Assembly (NCBI GenBank): GCA_033239005.1 | Contig: BSQZ01000108.1 | Coordinates: 561,001 to 625,000, forward strand | Length of the DNA: 64,000 bases | Reading direction: 5' to 3' | Source of the DNA: Lamellibrachia satsuma | Lineage: Eukaryota > Annelida > Polychaeta > Sabellida > Siboglinidae | Shown here: positions 39,501-51,500 of the stretch, piece after piece | Layout: each line of letters starts with the position of its first letter | Position numbering within the stretch: position 1 is the first letter of the stretch | The notes under the pieces: generated by a model | What the model was told of the DNA's origin: nothing | Seen by the model: only the letters and a program-made list of their open reading frames with translations | Databases searched by the model: none | Position numbers and translations under genes: made by a program

Positions 39501-42500
39501 TGAACAAATGTTGATAAGCCAATGCCTTCCTTGTCCACTTGTTATCTGGACCTTTCTCTTGGATGGCAATTCTCCAACATGGCCTAAATTGAGTGTGCTC
39601 GCAAACAACAGTCTTCATTCAGTTTAAGATGATTCTCCCAAAAATGGAAAAAACTGTTCCTGTTTCAAGAATAATTGTTAAGGTTTCACTTGGAAGCAAG
39701 ATGGTGTGTTGTTCCATATAATGTGTGTAATATAGTGAAACCTGTCAACAGATGAGACCACCCGGACTATGCATTATGTCTGTTATGGACCGGTGTCCAT
39801 TATGGAGAATTTGATTAAGTGGACACTTACTAGGTGGCGCCATTATAATTTGTTATGGTCGCTAGTTGGTTCTGTCATGAACGGTACAAATTTACAGTTA
39901 ATAAAATACATGTATATACAATATATGTGGGCCATAACTTAGTTGGTGAAAATGTCATTAAGCACACAGTGTTACCGCATTCCACTGCATGGAAACCTGG
40001 AGGCATAAGGGGCTTGTGATCGGTCCCATGTAATCCCCCCTCTATCCATTATAGACAGGTGTCCGCAAAGGCAGGTTTTACTGTAGTTGCCCCCACACAT
40101 CCAGTGTAACTCTGTAACACAGCATCCAACATTATGATGTGTTCCATCCATAGACATAAATAGAACACCCGTTAGTAAAACAAGACCGCTAAGCTCTTAT
40201 CAGTTGACACATGATAAAGTGATGCTGGCATGGACCAGTGACATTCATACTACTGCATGGCAAGAAACCACTGGAGGTCCAGTGTTTATACTGTGCAGCA
40301 CCCAGTCTTCATCATATATCTATAGATATACAGTACTAATAAGAGATTATTACTATATAGCTATATATACCTAATACCTTATTACATGCACAATCTATCC
40401 ATGCACCTTGTATATCAAATACCATAACATATTAACTATAACAGTAGCACCACTAAACATGATCGAAACTGAACTTTCTGAAGTGCTCTATACATGTATT
40501 AGCTAATGACTGCAAGAGCTAAAAGTCTCATTAAGCCCTGTTGGACATTCTTCTCTAAGGTCCCAAAAATATTCTTTTCCCATCTTCCAACACATTCCCC
40601 AGCTGCTCCATCACAGCTATTTCCACCTGCAGATCAAGATCTCTCGAATGTTACAACTTGCCCAAGGACACGCTTCATGTAAAGAAATGTGCTCTCTCAT
40701 TTAAGCTGTCAATTGTTTTAGTAGGCAACCTTTCACATGGTTTGTCAAACAAATGCATAGAATGCAATGAACGTTGCAATGTGTACAGAATGAGTTACAT
40801 GTGGTTCATACAATGAAGAAAAAGCAAACGATGACCCAAAAGGGGAGAGCCTCAGTAAATGCAGATGACTTGATAAGGAAAAAAATCTTATTAATGAGCT
40901 GACATCTAGTAGAGTTTTATAAAAGAGTTACAAATATGCATACACACACGCACACATTATTTATAAAACTGAATCCTACCCCTATAACATTTTATGTTGC
41001 ACCCAATCAATGTGACTACTGGGAAACACTTAATGTACGCTCCCCCAAGAAAAACAAACATATCTGTAATATAATTGATATTTCAGAACATTTTAGAAAC
41101 TGTTACATTCATTCACATATACACTAACACAGCACAAACATTTGCAACATAAATTACCTGAAAAAAACGAGATGTTAGATCCTGTCTTCTGTTGATTCGT
41201 ACAGCTGTAAGCCACACAGGAAATAACCATATTCGTTGTCCCACAACTTTCTCCAGCAAGCCTCCAAGATGTTTGTCTTGAAGAGTTTAACACTAATGCA
41301 TGTATGAACAACCCAACTGCCCACACTTATAACACAACTGCTGGGACCACCCTCACCCAAATTATTTATCAGTCTGGTGGCCATGCCACATTAAGAACAA
41401 ATGACAATGACAAATCTTCAAGTTAATTGGTTCCTGGTGTCATCGTCACTGGCTACTAGTTTATAATTCTCTGGTAGCCACCTCATCTTCATTGCTTTTG
41501 TGTGCCTTATATTGTAAATGATGATGGTGAGGAGGAAATACATTAACTTACTTACTCACTCACTTACTTACTTAATTACTTACTTACATATGTTAGACAA
41601 CTATTTGTAACATGCTATGTTCACACTATAAACAGTACTACCCTATGTGTCTTGCAGTGGATGCAACTGTTTCTGCCGTGCAATGAAATGCCGGCCAGTG
41701 GTCCACACCCGCTTCACTGCAGTGAGCTGGCTTGTCGCTCTTGTTTATAGGGGGGTGATTAATGATGTAACTCTATGGTTCCATCAAACAACTAACAGGG
41801 CTGGGGTGGATAAAAAAATATTGGAATTATTAAATTCAGTTCCTGAATTTGAACTGAAAGATTTCGACCAAGCGCAATTTTAAAGAAAATGATTTGAACC
41901 TCATTTTCTTGTGCAATATGGCTTTATTTCCAATGCTGTCCTCAATCCAACCCTAGAAATGTATATGAACTCAGTTTTTGTAGCATACATTTGTACACCA
42001 TTTGAAGATCTGAGGTGAGAACATTTGTCCAAATTTGAACAAAGGGTCTTTGTGGCAATGTTACCATGTGACAATTTGAAAACTCAGAAGTTCTGCTCAA
42101 ATCAAACTATTGTGGGGTGTGATGAGCTTACAGGTTGCAGCTCCTGCTCTAAGATAACATTAGTTGTCTGTCTGCACATATCTGAAACCATGCCCTTTGT
42201 GCGTGCTAGTTTGCGTTGGAAAAACTCCCATAGAATTCATTTGGAAAGATTTAAGCTGGATTTGGAAAAAAATTATTTTAAAAATGAATTGAACTGGAAT
42301 TTATTAAATTGAATTGAAAGGAATTTGAATTGATCCCAGCCCTAAACTAATGGCCAGATAAAATAATGGTTGAAAATAAGTGCTCATATTAAGACCACCT
42401 TTTAAGCGACATAAAATATCAATGAACTTTTCCTCAGTTGCCTTTAATTTGCATGCAGGACTTGTTCCAGTCAGGGATGGCAATAATATGGCAGAAGACT

Positions 42501-42929
42501 GCATATTTGACTAGTCACATGTATCAGGTATGCATGCAGTGACACACCAATGTTGTACAGGAATGATAGAAATTCATGTCTTTTATTGTCATATATATAA
42601 CTACGAAGAAAACCAAGCAACATGCTAGCTATTGGAACCAGAAGCCATTGCAACTGTAAACCTCGGACCGTAAATCAGGGACAACCATAAACATGAAATG
42701 TTTGACACAAGCTAGGACATGAGTTGACATGTTCTAGATATCACGAGGCTACAACGAGACGGTGACGCAGTTCTACATCCACATGATTGCCGACGCCATT
42801 TCGCGGAGTCACGATGAGGAGGTCACCTTCACAGACTTCATCGAAACGAATGACTTATTGGACAGACATCTGTTGTACAAGTACTACACGGACGAACTGA
42901 TCAACAGCAACGATGCAAAAGCAACGTGA
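33557..42929 (+). CDS. Flavin reductase-like (FMN split-barrel) protein with C-terminal helical domain
   Basis: Exons: 33557-33647, 33895-34002, 36046-36175, 36593-36656, 36862-36945, 37345-37493, 37900-38049, 38944-38983, 42738-42929 (stop TGA). Phases join perfectly, giving 335 aa. Residues ~67-210 carry flavin-reductase/DIM6-NTAB hallmarks: RGVTCSSFTSVALKPP, SFAINMPSRIHDLLEQ, FAVHVLAKNQ, THFASP, GVPILRDTSAVLLCESES and VGDHSVWYGKVLHAY. This fits FMN binding and NAD(P)H-dependent reduction or a related oxygenase role. Residues ~215-335 form an all-helical region (DWTHEAHIRMAWNYIKE, GYNETVTQFYIHMIADAI, LLDRHLLYKYYTDELI) that I associate with HxxHxRxxW/GYHET-like C-terminal extensions but cannot name. 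The first 30 residues are Arg/Ser/Met-containing and could be a mitochondrial presequence. The exon 1 donor (GTAAAA) and the start are the least certain parts. The substrate is unknown; I recognise no gene symbol. Confidence 0.85.
34045..34133. repeat. 31-bp tandem repeat, about 3 copies
   Basis: Perfect repeats of a unit containing ATCCATTCTTGTTACGGCTT, 43 bp after the exon 2 donor of the flavin-reductase-like gene. Confidence 0.9.
34310..35018. mobile_element. hAT-type MITE with 8-bp target-site duplication
   Basis: The ends CAAGGTTG (left) and CAACCCTG (right, i.e. CAGGGTTG inverted) are flanked by identical 8-bp duplications CACGACAA at 34302-34309 and 35019-35026. This is diagnostic of the hAT superfamily. 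Both flanks of the 709-bp element carry AT-rich subterminal repeats of AAATCAATGATT type in inverted orientation. No transposase is encoded; the internal 119-residue frame is unrecognised. It lies in intron 2 of the flavin-reductase-like gene. Confidence 0.9.
35349..35991. mobile_element. piggyBac-type MITE flanked by TTAA
   Basis: Left end TTAA|CCCATTAGACCCC and right end GGGGCCTAATGGG|TTAA form inverted repeats 12 of 13 identical, with TTAA duplicated at 35345-35348 and 35992-35995. The CCC/GGG termini next to TTAA are the piggyBac signature. The 643-bp interior lacks a transposase. It is only 322 bp from the hAT MITE, in the same intron. Confidence 0.9.
36233..36420. repeat. About 38-bp minisatellite, 4-5 diverged copies
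   Basis: Units of type GATGATAAAGTATTAATAAT plus GGTCCATCCACCAGGGGT, beginning 58 bp after the exon 3 donor of the flavin-reductase-like gene. Confidence 0.85.
37769..37878 (+). mobile_element. 5'-truncated LINE 3' tail
   Basis: GAAGGGCGGGTTACACACAG through GATGGTAATCTTGTTAAA matches the 3' terminus of the LINE at 46345-46985 (GGAGGGCGGGTTATAAG ... GATGGCAAATCTTGTTAA). The tail ends 22 bp before the acceptor of exon 7 (37900) of the flavin-reductase-like gene. Confidence 0.8.
38475..38865 (-). mobile_element. LINE ORF2 C-terminal fragment
   Basis: On the minus strand: VNELDTRGHHLKIF, then KNSFIHQCTDIWNSLPQSVV and VPSVQSFERKIDKLW, the characteristic C-terminus of CR1/L2-like reverse transcriptase proteins. 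It lies in intron 7 of the flavin-reductase-like gene, antisense. Confidence 0.8.
39205..39585 (+). mobile_element. LINE 3' fragment, same family as 46345-46985
   Basis: About 85-90% similar by eye to 46610-46980: ACAAGGAGGTTAAGAGGA, CACTCAAGAAAGATAG, TTCTCACAGAGGACAATAAA, and the GGGTTACACATAGATGAAC tail. Frames are broken. It lies in intron 8 of the flavin-reductase-like gene. The rest of that 3.75-kb intron holds a hAT-like element and no recognised coding sequence. Confidence 0.85.
41553..41588. repeat. (ACTT)n microsatellite
   Basis: A run of ACTTACTC/ACTTACTT tetranucleotides in intron 8 of the flavin-reductase-like gene. Confidence 0.85.
41797..42343. mobile_element. hAT-like MITE, diverged
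   Basis: The left terminus AGGGCTGGG and the right terminus CCCAGCCCT are perfect 9-bp inverted repeats of hAT type. The 8-bp flanks CAACTAAC and AAACTAAT match at 6 of 8. The 547-bp interior has GAATTTGAATTGAA-like subterminal motifs and no transposase. Confidence 0.75.
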
Positions 42930-43104
42930 GTTTGCTTTCCAAATGTTCTCGTTTTAAAAAACATGGTGTTGTTGAAACACAAAAGAGGTATTATCAAGTT
43001 CCAATATTGCCACTTTTGACACATATTCCGATTTAAAGTTATTGTTTTACAAATTACACATTCACGTCCTTCCTTCCGTGAGGTCATGGTTTTGTAGAAA
43101 GTAT

Positions 43105-43265
43105 CGTAAGGGGCTATCCATAATATATATATTCAATAGTGCGACTTACTATATATATTATATTACTATATATATATCACACTATTGAATATTTTTAAAT
43201 ATTTTGAGACCCCCATGCCCTTGTCACACCTCGCAACACTGGCCTTAAAACTGCACGGTAGGGTC
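43105..43265. repeat. AT-rich hairpin-forming element fragment
   Basis: ATTCAATAGTG (about 43132) and its inverse CACTATTGAAT (about 43178) flank an ATATAT loop, giving a strong hairpin. The flanking GGGGCTATCCATAATA and GAGACCCCCATGCCC look like degraded ends of a MITE. It lies between the 3' ends of the flavin-reductase-like gene and RPS9. Confidence 0.5.
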
Positions 43266-43505
43266 TGCATTCCTTTTCCGTTCAAATTCAGTTGAAACAT
43301 ACCCCAAAACTAAAATAGCAATCAATGCTATCAGTCTGATATCGACAGCTAGACAAGCAAAATACTTTTAATAACGAACGTAACGATCGCCACCCCCATG
43401 TAACACTTACCTGGACACACCAGCGCCTTGAGCGTGACATACTTTATGGATGGCTCCCGATCAACGGAGTCCTCTCTCTCTTGCAGATTTGTAGCTCCTA
43501 ACAAA
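43265..43505. mobile_element. Dispersed repeat copy 1 (unclassified)
   Basis: It shares GTCTGATAT, ACAGCTAGAC, TTTTAATAACGAAC, CACCCCCATGTA and GAGCGTGAC..TACTT.ATGGATGGC with 49595-49800 in the same order. No coding content was recognised; the copies could be fragments of an unclassified mobile element. Confidence 0.75.
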
Positions 43506-43529
43506 AAGGACCTGCCATGATTGCACAAG

Positions 43530-43700
43530 CAAGGCTGTCGTAAACCGATCGCACAACCAAGGCCATCGTTCATTGATCTCACAACCAAGGCCATCGTTCA
43601 TTGATCACACAACCAAGGCCATCGTTCATTGACCTCACAAGCAAGGCCATCATTCATTGACCTCACAAGCAAGGCCGTATTTAATGGATCACACAAATGA
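43530..43700. repeat. About 28-bp minisatellite abutting dispersed repeat copy 1
   Basis: Roughly six units of CACAACCAAGGCCATCGTTC plus ATTGATC. Confidence 0.85.
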
Positions 43701-44281
43701 GGCTGGCACAAAGCCAAGGATCACGTTAGTCTATGATCAGGATTCCTGTGTGGTCGGACTAGTAAAATGATCACACAAACCAGACTGGTGTGGTCACCAA
43801 ACAAGTTTCACACTGGTTGAATGATTTTGAACATTGTTGTGGAACAATTTCTTGTGCAGCTTGAACCATCCATTGGGCAGTCAGCCTTGCAAGCGAGGTC
43901 AGATCTTCATGAACTCGGCACAATCAGATCTCCGTTACAGGTGTTTCAACTTGTTTTAGGGGCCAACCACCTGTCATGCAGTTTTTTTTTTAACTTGGCT
44001 TTAGTTGGACGATATGGGATAATTTAAAGCATTGTCAATAAATGCTATTCTAGTTTTTCTTAATAGCGGTAGCTAAAACCTATTCTTGCAAAAAAAGGAT
44101 TTATTTTCATTAATAAATTATATCGCAAGCTTATGAACTACTTGCTTACAGGGAATCTGAAATACCTGCTTACTGTCTGAATTAAGAACATAAACAGGAG
44201 GAAAGCAGCATTTACACGTCACAACACTTTATTTGTACAAGTACAGCATGTGGACATTGTTCATCCGAGACTGGGACAAGT

Positions 44282-46340
<2,059 letters not shown>

Positions 46341-46344
46341 CTAC

Positions 46345-46985
46345 AGCAGTGTGGTATTGCAGCTTCAAAGGGTAATCAAATTCTTGGATTGATTAGAAGA
46401 AACATAACATACAAGGGAAAAAAGTTAAATCTCTATAAAGAAATGGTTCGACCTCATTTAGAATACTGTATACAAGCATGGAGACCATATCGTAAGAAGG
46501 ATATAGATACGCTTGAACGCATACAAAGGAGAGCAACTAAAATGATTCCAGAACTTAGAGACCTTAGTTATGAAGAACGCCTGAAAGAATGTGATTTAAC
46601 AACTCTAGAGACAAGGAGGTTAAGAGGAGATCAGATTGAAGTTTTTAAGATATTGAATGGGTATAAAAATATTGATAGAAATATGTTTTTCTCACTCAAG
46701 AAGGATAGCAGAACTAGAGGACGAGGTAAAATTAGTAAAGGATCAATGTAGATTGGACATCAGGAAGCACTCGTTCTCACAGAGGACAATAAATGAATGG
46801 AACAAATTGTCTACAGATTGTGTAACTGCTAGCAGCGTGAATATGTTTAAAAACAAGGTTGACACATCTCAGGAGGGCGGGTTATAAGTAGATGAACATT
46901 GTTGGACTCTCGATAAGCCAATGGCTTCCTTGTCCACTTGCCATCTGGGCTTTTGGCTTGGATGGCAAATCTTGTTAAGAGGAAA
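46345..46985 (+). mobile_element. LINE ORF2 3' fragment with intact tail
   Basis: An open plus-strand frame reads AASKGNQILGLIRRN, LYKEMVRPHLEYCIQAWRPY, ERIQRRATKMIPELRDLSYE and EERLKECDLTTLETRRLRGD; a second frame then reads FSQRTINEWNKLSTDCV. This is the C-terminus of a CR1/Jockey-type RT protein. The sequence ends in the family-specific 3' tail (GGGCGGGTTATAAGTAGATG ... ATCTTGTTAA). It sits immediately upstream of the RPS9 start-codon exon in antisense orientation. One frameshift separates the two frames. Confidence 0.9.
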
Positions 46986-47035
46986 ACTTACAAGTCAACC
47001 ACTTCTTCGCACAAGTCCACCATAATATAAACAGT

Positions 47036-47136
47036 AGTTTTGTCACTCAGCAAAAAGGCAGGGCCAACATTCATCACCATCCCATTGAAGGGATTCGATG
47101 CGAGCTGGGTTATAGACATCACAGTGACGAAACCAA
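47036..47136. repeat. 101-bp direct repeat, copy 1
   Basis: It differs from 47408-47508 at a single base as far as I can see (GTGACG versus GTGACA near the end). Non-coding. Confidence 0.9.
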
Positions 47137-47407
47137 ATATTTTAATTATTCAACCACTAAAACTGGTCTCTAGATGCAGGTAATTTTACTTGTAAAACTC
47201 CAATGAAAAGGAGTTGATCGAGGTCATTAATGACAGGTGATCGCTTGAACAGGTTTGACCAGTGGAGACGCTTCAAGAGGAAAACTTACCCCTTCGAGAG
47301 AGGGTACATATACTATAGCTTCAATTAGTCATAATTGGATGGTTAGTCATAGAAAAGCCTGTAGTTACTTATATTGTTACACGACAAAAGTCAAAAATTG
47401 TCTCACA

Positions 47408-47508
47408 AGTTTTGTCACTCAGCAAAAAGGCAGGGCCAACATTCATCACCATCCCATTGAAGGGATTCGATGCGAGCTGGGTTATAGACATCACAGTGAC
47501 AAAACCAA
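47408..47508. repeat. 101-bp direct repeat, copy 2
   Basis: Partner of 47036-47136, 372 bp away, same orientation. Confidence 0.9.
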
Positions 47509-47599
47509 CTTTATAAGTCTTATTAATCTACATAGACTGCTCTTAATTTTAAACGAATAGAATTTTAAATACGCGTGCTCATGTATTACTTTGTAAGAT

Positions 47600-49560
47600 G
47601 TAAAAAACTGCGTTACTCAAGTTATCTGAACGGCGGGTGACCTCGCCGGATACCGTGATTCAACATCCAGGAGCAGGATGGAAAGACACGAGTTCAGTAT
47701 CAGAAACCACGTGTCAATTTTTCAACAATTCATTTATACTGCTCGTAAAGGCACATTATCAAAACAAATTCTAAATAAAGTATAATTCGCAATGTATAAT
47801 GCATCAAGTTTAACGTTTGTGGCAAAAACTGCGGAAAATAAACTAAATTTGCTGGTAAAAGAAGAAGAGTATCAAAAAGACAACTACCTGCCTACAGATG
47901 ATTAAGTAAAAGAGGCCGTGTCTCCAGAAACAATTTCTTTTATTAATGCGCGGTAGGAAAATAAGGATTTAGTTGTGGTATTCGAAATGTACGTTTCCAT
48001 AAGCCCGAAGTGACATAAATACTGCACACTGTACGTATCATTATTAGTTTTAAGATAAACGTTGTACGTTGTAGCAATATATTTATGTTGTTTACAATAT
48101 TCTGATAACTTGATGTCCGCTTGTCATGCGCGCGCGCATGCGTTAAATTTGTTAATTCATGGTAGCTTCCTTGGAATTAAACACATTCAAAAGATGTGAG
48201 GAAACACATATTGTCACAACCATGTCGCAGCGTTGCATATTGCGTTAGCATATTTTGTATATTGCGTATGAATAATGTTATTCTGAATTGATAAATAACA
48301 TGTCATACTTGTCCCGAACATGTGGCGTTTGTGGGAGTGAGCCGTCATAATTTGCAGCGATATCAATCAATCAATATTTTATTTCTAACAAACAGTGTAA
48401 TTGTTCCATAATAATAACAATATAATGCAAAATCGTATTCAACATGAGTAAATAAGGTATTATTAGTGATAGTGTGTTGAGAAAAACGTGAACAAACTAT
48501 TTATTTATATATGCTGAACAACAACGCAAGTCCATATGGCAGTGTAGATTGAAATATATAGGCCAGATTAATGACAGTGGCTGATCCTTTTCTTTATGGT
48601 ACAACACTCAGAAATTCACTGTCAAATGGTATCGGAGCTTCTCTTGATTTTCTACTGTTTCAAGACGTGTTAAACAGCATTAAATCCTTTCTCCCCGTCG
48701 TGTTAATGTGTGTAGTGTACACATCAAATGGATGGGGAGAAATGATTCATGCACCCTGTACACGGATGACTTATGTGTAAATCCTAACAGACTACACATT
48801 GTTCGTCTTTATGTAGGCAACACAATGAACCATATGATGCATACAAAGTCTCATGCGATTCGCTTCGATCTCACGGAGATCTCTGTAAAGCCCACGTGAC
48901 AGCCCCACGTCTCCCTGCCAGAGTGATCACGATGTGGGTATGGTTGGCGGGCGTTAAGGGCGCTGGTCTCGCGCTCATTCTGACTGCCAAACTGGCAATG
49001 GACTGGAACGCCCACCCATTGACATTTGAGCCAAAAAGTGATTTGCTTAAGAAAACCTAAAAGGCTACAACTGGCACATACTAGTAGTAGCAAACATTGA
49101 GCGTGCTGAACGTCTGCTTCTTCTGAGCATTTAAGCCCGACGTGTATCGGGGTGGGCTAAAATGCTGTATCATTTTTCATTTCGAAATTACTAAAGACAG
49201 TGTGGCAACGCAGCGTTCGCCCATCCAAAAATTAAGTGATCACTAGTTGAGTTCTGATATGATCTGATTGATTACGGTTCCCTGCGTTCTATTGAAGTCT
49301 TCCAATCAGGTTTATGTGTAAATATAAGAAGCTAGACATGCGTATTAATTACACTTTGGGTCTAACGAGAGATCAATGTGATGTTACCTTAATTAGTCCA
49401 GAACAATTGGATATATTTCGTCCCGTATTTAAAATAAATCGATACAGAACAAATAATGATAAAACATTTAATTTATAATTGCTTTCTTTTTTGAGATCAC
49501 CTTAAGTCACGTTTGCAACTACGCTCGTTTTGAGATAGACCCCACCTGTTATGCATCCAT
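47600..49560. other. Gene-poor intergenic DNA
   Basis: AT-rich sequence with a CpG-containing patch near 48110-48150 (GTCATGCGCGCGCGCATGCG, palindromic). No coding region, tRNA or recognisable mobile element is supported. Confidence 0.5.
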
Positions 49561-49594
49561 TTCCACAATTACAGACTTCACTGATGCATAGCAG

Positions 49595-49800
49595 AGTTCT
49601 CTTCCGTTCGAATCAATGCTATCGGTCTGATATTAACAGCTAGACGAGCAAGAACAAACGTTTTAATAACGAACTTAATAACGACCGCCAAAGACACCCC
49701 ACCCCTCCACCCCCATGTAGCGCTTACCCGGATACCCCCACCCCTGAGCGTGACGTACTTCATGGATGGCCCCTTCATAGAACCGCCCCTAGGTCCGACC
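49595..49800. mobile_element. Dispersed repeat copy 2 (unclassified)
   Basis: Collinear with 43265-43505 (CAATGCTATCGGTCTGATAT, ACAGCTAGACGAGCAA, CCACCCCCATGTAG, GAGCGTGACGTACTTCATGG). Like copy 1, it is followed directly by a GGCCA-rich minisatellite. Confidence 0.75.
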
Positions 49801-50095
49801 ACCGGGGCGCTCTCTACGGTAAGGCCATCAGGGAGCTGCTCTTGACGGTATGGCCAATGTGAAGCCGCACTCTACGGCATGACCAACGGGGACTGCTCTA
49901 TACGGTAGGGCCACCAGGATCTGCTCTTCACGGTAGGTCCACCGGGGAGCCGCGCTCTTTTGCATGGCAGCCGGAGAGATGTTCTCTACGGTAGGGCCAC
50001 CGGGGAGCCGCATTCTATGGCATGGCCACCACAGAGCCGGTCTCTTCGGTATGGCCGCAGGGAACCGCTCATTCTCTACTGCAGGGCCACCACCA
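49800..50095. repeat. About 30-bp minisatellite abutting dispersed repeat copy 2
   Basis: About ten diverged units of CTCTACGGTAGGGCCACCGG plus GGAGCCG, GC-rich. Confidence 0.85.
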
Positions 50096-50099
50096 TTAC

Positions 50100-51500
50100 C
50101 ATTGACAGTTACAAACTAACACAATGAGCAATTATTTTGTACGAATTAATATTGCTGACATGGTCTGCTATATCTATAGGACGGATCGACTGTGCCATAT
50201 TCAAACATCACTCGACGTAGAAATGAACGTCCTTATTGACAAAGAAGAGAATGTAGAATATAAATGCGCCGTCAACTCAATATTAATAGTGTGCTGTTGT
50301 TTACATACATACGTGCGTAACACACACGTGCACACACTCACACTCGATCACAATTATATATATGTATATACTTTTTAGCATTTTAATACCAAAAACGTGT
50401 AGCCAACAATAAATAGGAAGTTGTAACTCCCTATGAAGAGCATACAGAGGCGAATGTATATAACACGGTGAAGTTTTTGTATGATTTTTTTACCAACATG
50501 AAACAGCTATATAAAGACTAATATTATTGAGTTTTTGGGGGCATTATTTACACATTGACTCTTCAAATTTGTTTTAGTGAATCATAATTTCAAAATATAA
50601 TTAAATATAATATATATGACTGTCATCTGTTTATGAGTATTGTTCGTCTTTGCCGTTCAGGATGCAATGAAACACATGCTATTCGAGTCGAAACATTCAA
50701 ATTATTCAGATAATGGCCACGTTTGATGCCAAAGTGTGGTTCTTTAAATAAAACACATTTGGGCTATCAATATGTTAGCATGGATTTAGTTTATATTATA
50801 TAACATGACTATACAATAAAAACGAACAGACTGTGTACCTTTAATATGCTATAACACGGTACAAGTGGCAATTTTTTTAAACGTTAACTGTTTCGTTTGC
50901 TAAATACTGATTCTCGATATGTTTTGTTACGCCGTGTCACGTTTAACGTAGCACAATACGCACATTAAAATAGTGCGTATATTTTTGGCTATACATTGAT
51001 AGTTATCTAATACTTTCACAATGTATTGTACCGGGTTTTATTTGTATATTGTATAATGACTGGTATATTTCTATTCATATTTTTGAGATACCCTAAATAC
51101 GTTGCAATGTTTAAGGGTCAAGGCCAAAACTACATTTGGCGCCATTTTCTGAACAACTTTGATTTCTTGTTTGATGATCATCTACGCACTAAAAAAATGT
51201 CTTAAGTTTTATGTACAGTTGCTACTGAAACTATCATCAGAAATAGGCAAGTATATGCAATTGCTGCATGTTGTCTGTGTAACTAAATCTCGCCATACAG
51301 TGATTTTGTCAAGCTTGTCGCAGGTGGTGTTGATGACGATTGCCATGGCGCTGTCACTCACTGTGTCAGGCTTCTTACCTTTTAAGCACGGTCGGTAGTT
51401 ACCCTTGTCAAAATAGGTACTTCAGCAACAAATTAAATGCTCTTACCTTAAGTTCTTACCTTAAGCACAGTCAGTAGTTTCAACTACACTTTTAATACTG
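50100..51500. other. AT-rich intergenic DNA without recognised features
   Basis: Nothing beyond short AT-rich simple sequence was seen. Reading frames are short and lack family resemblance. Confidence 0.5.

Noticed and set aside
41647..41883. Possible extra exon (CSGCNCFCRAMKCRPVVHT) after an acceptor-like CTTGCAG
   Set aside because: No homology seen; exons 8 and 9 of the flavin-reductase-like gene already join in phase without it.
47085..47105. tRNA gene suggested by a B-box-like GATTCGATGC
   Set aside because: No A box or cloverleaf could be drawn around it.
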